64,000 nucleotides of DNA from Adhaeribacter soli (GTDB taxonomy: Bacteria > Bacteroidota > Bacteroidia > Cytophagales > Hymenobacteraceae). Below the pieces are notes generated by a model. That model saw nothing but the letters and a program-made list of their open reading frames with translations. It was not told where the DNA came from and ran no database searches. Shown one piece after another: positions 32,428 through 40,410 of this stretch; within the stretch, counting starts at the first letter, position 1, and the number at the start of each line of letters is the position of its first letter. The translations under genes and the position numbers were made by a program. Location: the NCBI RefSeq assembly GCF_008727925.1, contig NZ_VTWT01000001.1, forward strand, positions 62,001-126,000. The letters are read 5' to 3'.

Positions 32428-34503
32428 TCAGGCTAAAATCTGGTCGGTTTCTTCCGGGGTTTCTGCCTGCACTTCCAGTACATTGAGTTTTTCCGGTACG
32501 GCGTAGCCGCGCACTTCGGAGAGCCATTTGTAGAGCCGGGCAACGCCTTGGTGCACATTGTGGCGCGGGCTCCAGCCGGTTGCTTCCCGGAATTTGCGGA
32601 TGTCGGAAACGTAGTAGTGCTGATCGCCGGTGCGCCATTCTCCAAAACTTAACGGGAGGCGCTTGCCGCGGTATTCGCCCAGCATTTCGATCAGTTCCAG
32701 TAAGCTGATGGTGTTGGTTACGCCGCCGCCAATGTTGAAGGCCTGTCCGGAAATTTTGCCCATGTTTTTTTGCGCCATCATCATCGCTTCCACCAGGTCT
32801 TCCACGAACAGAATATCGCGTACCTGCTTGCCATCGCCGTAAATGGTGATGGGTTTATCTTCGATGGCGCGGATGGCGAAATGCGCTACCCAACCCTGGT
32901 CTTCGGTGCCGTATTGATGCGGGCCGTAAATGCAGCTCATCCGGAAAACCACTGCCGGCAGGTTATAGCTCCGGGCATAATCGAGCACGTACTGGTCGGC
33001 GGAACCTTTGGAGCAGCCGTAAGGACTGTGAAAATCGAGCGGGCGGTTTTCGCTGATGCCGTAGGTGGCTATCGCTTTTTCTGCCGGGGTGTAACGGGTA
33101 CCGTTCGGGATGAATTTCAGATCTTCCAGGCCGCCGTAAACTTTATTTGTGGAGGTGAAAACCAAGGACGGCGGATTGTCCTGTTCCCGGATGGCTTCGA
33201 GCAGATTGATGATGCCGCGGGCGTTGATTTCAAAATCGTTTACCGGCAGATCGAGGGAGGTGGTAACGGCAACCTGGGCAGCAAAGTGAAAAACTTCGGT
33301 GGCATTCTTCATCACTTTCCGGAGCGTATGCTTATCGCGGATGTCGGCTATGCAAACATGCACCTGCTTTGGAAACTGTTCGTGCAGCCACTGTAAATTG
33401 CGCTCTACGCCGCCGCGCGAAAGGTTATCGAGAATCACTACCTGTTTGCCTTCGGAGAGTAATTTTTTGGCGACGTTGGTGCCTACAAAGCCGGCGCCGC
33501 CGGTAATAAGCGCATATTTTTCGGGTAAGGTCTTGTCGGTGCAACGGTCGAGGCAGGGAAATTTATTCAGGCCGCCAAGACCGTATTCGGCCCATAGTCG
33601 GTACAGGAGTTTGGGGCTGCCATCCGTTTTTTTCAGGCCGAAGAAATATTCCCGCTCATCCACGTGAAACCCGCCGGTGGCCGGTTTTTCCGGCGACAGG
33701 TCCTGCACGCCGTACCAGTACACTTTTTCTACTTTAGCTTCCAACGCATTCCTGAATTCGAGTAATTGCCGGTATTCGTCGTGCTGCCAGGTAGAAAAAC
33801 CGGCTTCGGTGATCCATACTTCGGCCTGAGAATGATTGGTTTTCAGAATTTCGCGCACGGCTTTCACCTGCTCTTCCCAACCTTCCCATTGCTGATCGAA
33901 CACATCCGGAAACCCGTGGATCCCTACCGCATCGATGTACTGCATTACGCCCCGGTCGAACATTAATTGCAGCCAGTTCGGGTCTACGGGGCTCATACCG
34001 CCGAGCACGGTTTTTTTGCCGCGCTGTCTGGCCCAGTAAGCGGCACCGCCTACCATTTCGGCAAACCGGTTCCAGTTCTGGTCCAGGGTGTAATCGTAGG
34101 CGGCTTTGTTGTTGGGTTCGTTCCAGAGCTCCACGTATTCGAAATGTTTGCCCAGATCGGTAATGATCACATCCAGGAAATCGGCGAAAGCTTTTGGCGT
34201 TACCGGCGGGGCGGAAGTGCGGGGCTTCATTGCCAGTGAAGGCGGCGTGTATAAAAAGCAGGGCAGCAGTTTCACTTCTTTGGCCAGTTCCGGAATTAAC
34301 CAGTATATCCATTCCTTGCCTTTTTCGGAATAAAAATCTGCCCAGGAAATGCCGGTGCGGAGTTCGGTTACCCCCAGTTTTTTCAGGTCCGAAAGCACTT
34401 GCTTCACCCGGTCGTATTCGCCCACGTGAAACCATTCGACCAGGCCAACCGGCTGAGCAGTTTTTAAGTTATCGGAAGCAGGTAGCGGAATATTTTTATG
34501 CAT
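32428..34503 (-). CDS. Fusion of a clan-A glycoside hydrolase-like barrel and a CDP-paratose 2-epimerase-like domain
   Basis: The 691-residue protein joins two domains. Residues about 15-315 form a TIM-barrel like clan GH-A hydrolases, with the acid/base candidate E129 in LWNEPNN (127-132) and nucleophile candidate E233 in WITEAGF (230-236). Residues about 328-670 are an extended SDR sugar epimerase: TGGAGFVG (334-341), STNKVYGG, and the catalytic SPYGCSKG with Y495 and K499. The STNKVYG...SPYGCSKGSADQYV pattern is that of the CDP-paratose/tyvelose 2-epimerase subgroup. No signal peptide, so cytoplasmic, which is odd for a hydrolase. It follows another epimerase gene by 31 bases. The barrel may act as a transglycosylase or sensor rather than a degradative enzyme. 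Confidence 0.88.
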   Translation of the reverse strand: MHKNIPLPASDNLKTAQPVGLVEWFHVGEYDRVKQVLSDLKKLGVTELRTGISWADFYSEKGKEWIYWLIPELAKEVKLLPCFLYTPPSLAMKPRTSAPPVTPKAFADFLDVIITDLGKHFEYVELWNEPNNKAAYDYTLDQNWNRFAEMVGGAAYWARQRGKKTVLGGMSPVDPNWLQLMFDRGVMQYIDAVGIHGFPDVFDQQWEGWEEQVKAVREILKTNHSQAEVWITEAGFSTWQHDEYRQLLEFRNALEAKVEKVYWYGVQDLSPEKPATGGFHVDEREYFFGLKKTDGSPKLLYRLWAEYGLGGLNKFPCLDRCTDKTLPEKYALITGGAGFVGTNVAKKLLSEGKQVVILDNLSRGGVERNLQWLHEQFPKQVHVCIADIRDKHTLRKVMKNATEVFHFAAQVAVTTSLDLPVNDFEINARGIINLLEAIREQDNPPSLVFTSTNKVYGGLEDLKFIPNGTRYTPAEKAIATYGISENRPLDFHSPYGCSKGSADQYVLDYARSYNLPAVVFRMSCIYGPHQYGTEDQGWVAHFAIRAIEDKPITIYGDGKQVRDILFVEDLVEAMMMAQKNMGKISGQAFNIGGGVTNTISLLELIEMLGEYRGKRLPLSFGEWRTGDQHYYVSDIRKFREATGWSPRHNVHQGVARLYKWLSEVRGYAVPEKLNVLEVQAETPEETDQILA

Positions 34504-34534
34504 AATAGTACTGTTTTGGAAAGCGTTAAAAGAT

Positions 34535-35653
34535 CTACACCGTCAGGCCGCGGGCGGCCAGTTCGGCGCTCGCTTCGTTCACTTTGTCGCATGCGATCTG
34601 GCCTTCGAGCCAGGTTGCCAGTTCGGTAAGTCCGGCGTTGAAATCTATTTGCGGTTGAAATCCCAGCACTTCGCGGGCCAGGGAAATGTCTGCGTAGCAG
34701 TGCCGGATGTCGCCCACGCGGTACTTGCCCGTGATTTCGGGTGCCAGGTTTTCCTTACCCATTACCTGAGCCAGGCGCGTGGCAATTTCCCGGATGGTGT
34801 AATTGTTGCCGCTGCCCACGTTAAATACTTTGCCGTCGGCTTCCGGTTTTTCCAGGGCTAAGCGGCAGGCCAGAGCTACATCTTTCACGTGCACGAAATC
34901 GCGCTGCTGCAAACCGTCTTCAAAGATCATGGGCGGGTTGTTGTTCAGGAAGCGGGAAGCGAAAATGGCCAGTACCCCGGTATAGGGGTTGGAAAGCGCC
35001 TGCCGGGTACCGTACACGTTAAAAAAGCGCATGGCTACCGTAGGAATATTGTAGGCGCGGCCGGTCATCAGGCAAAGCCGTTCCTGGTCGTATTTCGATA
35101 GAGCGTAAACCGAAGAAAGGGTAGGGATCTTAGATTCCGGAGTTGCCACGGGTTTCAGTTCGTTTCCGGCTTCGTCGTATAATTCCCATTTGCCGTTTTT
35201 GAGTTGTTTCAGGCCGCGTTCCGGTACGGTTTCCGGTTCGCCTTTCCGGTTCTGGTATAAGCCTTCGCCGTAAATGCTCATACTGGAAGCTACCAGTAAT
35301 TTAGCTACGGGTTTTTCGATCAGGGCTTCTAAGAGTACGGCCGTGCCCAGGTTGTTTACAGCGGTGTAATCGGCAATCTGGTACATGCTCTGGCCTACGC
35401 CTACTATGGCCGCAAAATGCACCACCATATCCACGCCTTCCAGTGCTTTTTTTACCGCTTCCTTGTCGCGCACATCGCCGATCTGCAGTTCTACTTCCGG
35501 GTTCAGGTAAATCGGGCGCTGGCAATTTTCGCCGTGTACCTGTTCCGAAAGGTTATCCAAAGCCCGTACCTCGTAACCATGGCTGAGTAATTCGTCGGCC
35601 AGGTGAGACCCGATAAAGCCGGCTCCGCCCGTAATCAGTACTTTTTTCTTCAT
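34535..35653 (-). CDS. NAD-dependent sugar epimerase/dehydratase
   Basis: The 372-residue extended SDR has the NAD-binding GGAGFIG at 9-15, and Y183-x3-K187 in SVYALSKYD as catalytic pair. Its sequence (DNLSEQVHG near 33-41, SMSIYGEGLY near 124) is close to dTDP-L-rhamnose 4-epimerase/GalE-like enzymes that process dTDP- or UDP-sugars. It is the first gene of the minus-strand island, with its promoter in 35654-36502. It probably makes an activated sugar for the downstream glycosyltransferases. Confidence 0.92.
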   Translation of the reverse strand: MKKKVLITGGAGFIGSHLADELLSHGYEVRALDNLSEQVHGENCQRPIYLNPEVELQIGDVRDKEAVKKALEGVDMVVHFAAIVGVGQSMYQIADYTAVNNLGTAVLLEALIEKPVAKLLVASSMSIYGEGLYQNRKGEPETVPERGLKQLKNGKWELYDEAGNELKPVATPESKIPTLSSVYALSKYDQERLCLMTGRAYNIPTVAMRFFNVYGTRQALSNPYTGVLAIFASRFLNNNPPMIFEDGLQQRDFVHVKDVALACRLALEKPEADGKVFNVGSGNNYTIREIATRLAQVMGKENLAPEITGKYRVGDIRHCYADISLAREVLGFQPQIDFNAGLTELATWLEGQIACDKVNEASAELAARGLTV

Positions 35654-36502
35654 ATCGTATAGCGTTTAGTTATCTGGGTTTAAAGGCTGAAGGCGGGAGG
35701 AGAAAAAAACAAGACTGACCCGCGAACAGGTGAAAGAACAATTAGGGAATCTGTTAGCCTGCCGGTAATGATGGTTCAGAGATGGATTCATCGGCAGATC
35801 GATCACCGGAACTGGTGTGCCGGCAAAACAAGGGAACGGACAAGCCTGGTAAAGCAAACCGGGTTATTCTGAAACTTTCCTCTTAGAAAAAGGAGGGAAA
35901 GCCTGAAGGATTGGGTAAGCGAAGGAAAAAAAGCAGGGCTAAAATGAAAGACGTGGGTGCGGGCCGGCTTCTGGATTTCGGCCGGGAAAATGGTAGCCTC
36001 AGGCGACCGAAAAGCCAGCAACTTAAAAGCAGCTAATCCAACCTCTGGAAGGCTGGTTAAGGCAGTGCGGTTCGTATGATCAGTTGCTGAATTGGCTCCC
36101 ACTTTTAGTAAAACTTATAACAATTTTTTGAAATTTTAGTACTAAAGGAACGTAGATATAGAAGCCAGGGTTGAAGAAGAAGATGCTGCTTTGCTATGTT
36201 TTGGTGGGGAAACAGGTATTTACCTTATGTAACAACAGGTGTTTTGTTCTAAAAACTGAGGGAATAAATTTGAAATTACAGGATAGGCAGCCAAAATTGT
36301 ACTGGATTTCGCCGGTTTGGACCGGCACCGGAGTTAAATTTCTGCCGTTAACCGGTGCAAATTCCGGGTTTGAGCCTGTTATTAGGAACCCCGGTAAAAA
36401 TTCCTTATCTTAGGCTAAACCAACTTCTTCAGAATTGCTTATCTATAAAGTTCCGGCCTACCCGGAACCTTATAAGCGTATGCCATTCTCAGACCACCTC
36501 AT
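35654..36502. other. Divergent intergenic region, no supported gene
   Basis: This 849-base spacer lies between the glycan island and the pyruvate-kinase-like gene and should contain promoters for both. Short open frames (for example 36171-36413 plus and 35803-36102 minus) lack any family or signal features and are not called. Around 36100-36150 the sequence is strongly AT-rich. Confidence 0.55.
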
Positions 36503-38392
36503 ATGATAAAAAGCAGCAAAGCCCATGTGTCCGAACCGGCCGAAAACCTGGAAAAGATCTCTAATCATCTTGACGAGCTGATCGGGGATTCCCTTCAGTT
36601 AGAGAAAAAGTTTGCCTCCGAGATTAAACTGGTAAACCCGGCTTTCCGGAAGAGCGCTAAAAACCTGCTGCACTACCTGGCCCTCCGCCGCCACGACATC
36701 CGCGAGTTGCAGGAGCAACTGGCCGCCTTGGGATTATCGTCGCTGGGCCGGGCGGAGGGGCACGTACTGGCAAGTTTGCAGGCTGTGCAGCAGCAGCTTT
36801 GCTATCTGCGAAAATGCGAAGCAGCCCAGGACCTGCATGCCCTTTCTTTCCCCGAAAGCACTTCTCTTTTAAGAAAGCATACCGAGGAATTACTGGGTTT
36901 GGCGCCTACTCACCGGAACACCCGCATCATGGTTACTTTTTCGGCCGAACTGGCTACCGATTTCGACCTGATCTGCCGCCTGTTGCAGGCTGGGATGGAT
37001 TGTGCCCGCATCAATTGCGCCCACGACGATAAAGCCACATGGCTGAAAATGGTGAACAACATCCGGCGGGCAGAAAAAGAACTGAATATCAGCTGCAAGA
37101 TCCTGTTCGACCTGATGGGGCCCAAACTCCGGACCGGCCCTTTAAACCCCGGTCCGGCCCTGATCTCCGTTCACCCTACCCGGAACGAACTCGGGCAGGT
37201 AGTAGCGCCGGGAAGGGTGTGGCTGACGGCCGTAGATGCGCCGCCCGTGGTGCCGGTAGATGCCGTGTTGCCGGTAAAAGCAAACTGGCTCGGACAGTTA
37301 CAGGAAGGCGACCAAGTGAAATTCCAGGATACCCGGGGGCGGAGACGCGCCTTCACCGTTTATAAAAAGGCAGAGAACGGCGTGCTGCTGCATGTTTTTA
37401 AGACCTCCTATATTGCTACCGGCACGAAACTGAAGTTTAAAACGCCTTTGCCCAAGCCTCTGGTAGCCGAAGTTGGTGCGCTGCCCTTACTGGTAAGGCC
37501 CATCGTTCTGAAAAAAGACCATTTTATGGTGCTGGACAAAGAGCCCATTCCGGGCAAGCCGGCCCAGTTCGATGCCCAGGGGCATCTGGTAAAGCCGGCG
37601 CATATTTCCTGCACCCTGCCGGAGGTTTTCGATAAAGCCAAACCCGGCCAGCCGATCATGTTCGACGACGGCAAAATTGAAGGGGAAATTACCGAAGTAA
37701 AACCCGAATCGCTGCTGGTAAAAATAACAAGGGCTAACGATAAAGGAAGCAAGCTCCGCGAAGACAAGGGCATAAACCTGCCGGAAACCAACCTGCAGCT
37801 GATCGACCTGACCGAACAGGACAAGGAAGACCTGGCCTTTGTGGTCAAACACGCCGACATTGTAAACCTTTCGTTTGTGAACCGCCCCGAAACGGTGTTT
37901 GCCCTGCAGGAAGAGTTGAAAAAGCACGGCGCCGGTCACCTGGCCATCATGCTGAAAATAGAAACCCGGGAAGCGTTTCAGAACCTGCCGCATCTGCTGC
38001 TGGCCGCCATGCGGAGCAACTGTGCTGGTATCATGATTGCCCGCGGCGATCTGGCGGTGGAGTGCGGGTGGCAGCGCCTGGCCGAAGTGCAGGAAGAAAT
38101 TCTCTGGCTTTGCGAAGCCGCCCATTTGCCGGTGGTCTGGGCTACCCAGGTACTGGAAACCCTGGCCAAAAAAGGCCGCCCTTCCCGCGCCGAAATTACG
38201 GACGCCGCCATGGGGCAGCGCGCCGATTGCGTGATGCTGAACAAAGGCCCGCACATTGTTTCGGCTATTACCCTGCTGGACGATATCCTAACGCGCATGC
38301 AGGAACATCAGCACAAAAAAACGTCTATGTTGCGCGGCCTGCACGTGTCGCAACTGGAGCATTTTTATGAAAATCAGGCAAACAAATCGTAA
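36503..38392 (+). CDS. Pyruvate-kinase-like protein with N-terminal extension and no C-terminal domain
   Basis: The 629-residue protein has an N-terminal helical extension of about 138 residues with no family match, then a pyruvate kinase barrel: ARINCAH (168-174, equivalent of the R/N phosphate site), LFDLMGPKLRTG (201-212), K485-I-E487, ARGDLAVE (513-520) and T548 in WATQVLETL. The B-domain position (about 212-430) is enlarged. The usual C-terminal allosteric domain, about 120 residues, is absent; sequence ends shortly after the barrel. Key catalytic residues are kept, so it may be an active, unregulated enzyme or a relative acting on another enol-phosphate. The next gene begins five bases after its stop. 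Confidence 0.88.
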   Translation: MIKSSKAHVSEPAENLEKISNHLDELIGDSLQLEKKFASEIKLVNPAFRKSAKNLLHYLALRRHDIRELQEQLAALGLSSLGRAEGHVLASLQAVQQQLCYLRKCEAAQDLHALSFPESTSLLRKHTEELLGLAPTHRNTRIMVTFSAELATDFDLICRLLQAGMDCARINCAHDDKATWLKMVNNIRRAEKELNISCKILFDLMGPKLRTGPLNPGPALISVHPTRNELGQVVAPGRVWLTAVDAPPVVPVDAVLPVKANWLGQLQEGDQVKFQDTRGRRRAFTVYKKAENGVLLHVFKTSYIATGTKLKFKTPLPKPLVAEVGALPLLVRPIVLKKDHFMVLDKEPIPGKPAQFDAQGHLVKPAHISCTLPEVFDKAKPGQPIMFDDGKIEGEITEVKPESLLVKITRANDKGSKLREDKGINLPETNLQLIDLTEQDKEDLAFVVKHADIVNLSFVNRPETVFALQEELKKHGAGHLAIMLKIETREAFQNLPHLLLAAMRSNCAGIMIARGDLAVECGWQRLAEVQEEILWLCEAAHLPVVWATQVLETLAKKGRPSRAEITDAAMGQRADCVMLNKGPHIVSAITLLDDILTRMQEHQHKKTSMLRGLHVSQLEHFYENQANKS

Positions 38393-38396
38393 GCAA

Positions 38397-39329
38397 ATGA
38401 AGGGGACTTTCTTTTTCCGGAAACTAGGTTTAGGGCTGCTGCTACTGGCTTGCAGCTGTCAGGGCGGTGGGGAAAAGAAACGAACCGAAAAGGATATCAA
38501 CTTTACTGAATTTGGGAAATACTGGTATCAGGGGCAGGCAGAAGTGAATACTTATGAACTGGAACAATTCCGTTACGGAGAAAAAAGGCCGGCCGAAGCG
38601 GTGCTGATCTTCGTAACGGAAGACCTTTCCAAGAAAACGCACATAAAACCCGACGCACCGGCAAAAGACCAGGTAGGGGTGCAGAAGGTGCTGAAGCTGA
38701 ACCTGACCAAAAAGTTTACGACCGGCATTTACCCGTATTCCATGATGCTGTCGGTTTTTTCGCCGGTTTACGAAGAGATGCCTGCCCTTAAGATTACCGG
38801 AAGCTGCCAGGAATGGTGCGGCCAGACGTTCACGCAACTTAATTACCGGCCTCAGGCTTACGAGGCGCTGCAACGCTCTTATTTCGAATCGGACGGGGAC
38901 CGGGAACTGACCTTAAAAGCCCGTTCCGAAGATGAACTCTGGACCCTGATCCGCCTGAATCCCAAACTCGTGCCCACCGGTAACCTGGACCTGATCCCCG
39001 GCCTGCTCGACCTTCGTTTCACGCATAAACCCCTGCAAGCTTACCGGGCCGGCATCGAAATAAAACCGGCCGCAAAAGCATTCAGCAATTTTAAAAAAGA
39101 ACAGCTCCGCGTTTGCAGCGTACGGTACCACTACTACCCACGGCAATTGCACATTTATTTCAGTTCAAAATTTCCGTATGAGATAGCCGGCTGGGAAGAA
39201 GTGCACGTTACCCCAAACGGGAAACCCGAGATCAGCCGTGCCACGCGCAAAGCCGTAGAAATGCTGGCTTACTGGAAAATGAACGGAACTAAGTACGATT
39301 TTAAACGGAAAGAACTTTTGCTGGAATAG
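38397..39329 (+). CDS. Conserved Bacteroidota lipoprotein of unknown function
   Basis: The ATG at 38397 (five bases after the pyruvate-kinase stop) gives 310 residues with a lipoprotein signal, LLLLACS, lipidated cysteine C19 or so. The earlier ATG at 38367 would overlap the previous gene and weaken the signal. The mature part has YWYQGQAEVNTYELEQFRYG, LNLTKKFTTGIYPYSMM and SCQEWCGQTF, a pattern I recall in a Bacteroidota family often mislabelled 'septum formation inhibitor Maf'; it lacks the true Maf nucleotide-binding features. Likely co-transcribed with the pyruvate-kinase-like gene. Function unknown. Confidence 0.75.
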   Translation: MKGTFFFRKLGLGLLLLACSCQGGGEKKRTEKDINFTEFGKYWYQGQAEVNTYELEQFRYGEKRPAEAVLIFVTEDLSKKTHIKPDAPAKDQVGVQKVLKLNLTKKFTTGIYPYSMMLSVFSPVYEEMPALKITGSCQEWCGQTFTQLNYRPQAYEALQRSYFESDGDRELTLKARSEDELWTLIRLNPKLVPTGNLDLIPGLLDLRFTHKPLQAYRAGIEIKPAAKAFSNFKKEQLRVCSVRYHYYPRQLHIYFSSKFPYEIAGWEEVHVTPNGKPEISRATRKAVEMLAYWKMNGTKYDFKRKELLLE

Positions 39330-39409
39330 GGGAGATTTTGCTAGGAAAATGGTATTGTTTCAGCGGGGAAAATGTATTTGAAAATGGTATTTATTAGCTT
39401 GAAAAAACG

Positions 39410-40150
39410 ATGGAAATAGGAGGAAATACGGTACTCATTACCGGCGGCGCTACCGGCATCGGCCTGGCCTTAGCCGTCCGCTTTCTGAAAGCCGGCAGCC
39501 AGGTTATTATATGCGGCCGCCGGAAGGCTAAACTGGAAGAAGCCAAGCTGAATCATCCGGAACTGCACATCCGGGTTTGTGATGTCGGCTTGGAAGAAGA
39601 ACGGAATGCTTTATTCCTGTGGACGGTTGCCGAGTTTCCGCAGGTGAATGTGCTCATCAACAATGCCGGCATTCAGCGGCGGGTGGAAGCCACGAAAGAT
39701 CAGGATAGCTGGGAGGAAAGGCGGAAGGAAATAGCCATTAACCTGGAAGCTCCCATTCATTTGTCTTCGCTATTTGTGCCGCATTTTATCACGCAACCCA
39801 AAGCCGCCATTATTAATGTTTCTTCCGGGCTGGCTTTTACGCCCGGAACATTTGCCACTATTTACAGTGCCACCAAAGCCGCGTTGCATTCCTTTACCAT
39901 GTCTTTAAGATACGAACTCGAAGGTACCCCTGTAAAGGTGCTGGAAATAGTACCGCCTGCCGTAAACACCGATCTGGGCGGAGCCGGCATTCACACCATG
40001 GGCGTGCCGCTCGATGAATTTGCCGATGCCATTATGCAGCGCCTTGCCGGCGGTGAAGTGGAAATCGGTTATGGTCGGTCCGAAAAAGCCCGCAACGCCT
40101 CCCGCCAGGAAAGCGATGAAATGATCCGGCAAATGAACAGGAAGGAATAG
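39410..40150 (+). CDS. Short-chain dehydrogenase/reductase (DltE-like)
   Basis: The 246-residue classical SDR has the cofactor motif TGGATGIG at 10-17, NNAG near 84, catalytic S140-region (INVSSGLAF) and YSATK near 152-156. The sequence is close to the DltE-like group of Bacteroidota and Firmicutes, whose substrates are not well defined. No signal peptide. It stands 80 bases after the lipoprotein gene, with a hairpin-rich spacer downstream. Confidence 0.93.
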   Translation: MEIGGNTVLITGGATGIGLALAVRFLKAGSQVIICGRRKAKLEEAKLNHPELHIRVCDVGLEEERNALFLWTVAEFPQVNVLINNAGIQRRVEATKDQDSWEERRKEIAINLEAPIHLSSLFVPHFITQPKAAIINVSSGLAFTPGTFATIYSATKAALHSFTMSLRYELEGTPVKVLEIVPPAVNTDLGGAGIHTMGVPLDEFADAIMQRLAGGEVEIGYGRSEKARNASRQESDEMIRQMNRKE

Positions 40151-40170
40151 GGGCCTGTTTACCATAATCT

Positions 40171-40256
40171 GTAGAGACGTAATGCATTGCGTTTCTACCA
40201 GTATTGCAATATTGCCGCATATCCCTGAATGGGGACGTAATATATTACGTCTCTAC
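40171..40256. repeat. Paired hairpins of the GTAGAGACGTAAT type (family F)
   Basis: Two palindromes, GTAGAGACG...CGTTTCTAC (40171-40198) and GGACGTAATATATTACGTC (40233-40251 plus CTCTAC), together form a larger inverted structure: the left GTAGAGACGTAAT is the inverse of the right ATTACGTCTCTAC. This is a common Bacteroidota intergenic repeat form. Confidence 0.8.
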
Positions 40257-40336
40257 AGGTTCGGAAAACCTTGCATGATGGCTTGGGGAGAAATAATAGC
40301 ACCGGCAAAGCAGCTGCTATGCTAGTCGGAGAAATA

Positions 40337-40384
40337 TCAAAGTCAATGCCCTGCCAGTAAGAACCGGCAGGGCATTGACTTTGA
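40337..40384. terminator. Bidirectional terminator hairpin between SDR and beta-barrel genes
   Basis: A 19-bp perfect stem (TCAAAGTCAATGCCCTGCC with its complement) and a 10-base loop lie between two convergent genes. The stem includes AAAGTC/GACTTT ends that supply short T runs in both directions. Confidence 0.75.
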
Positions 40385-40410
40385 GGAAGGATTCCATTCC
40401 GGAAACCGGG

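Noticed and set aside
36171-36413. 80-codon open frame before the pyruvate-kinase-like gene
   Set aside because: No recognisable features and lies in a promoter-containing spacer.
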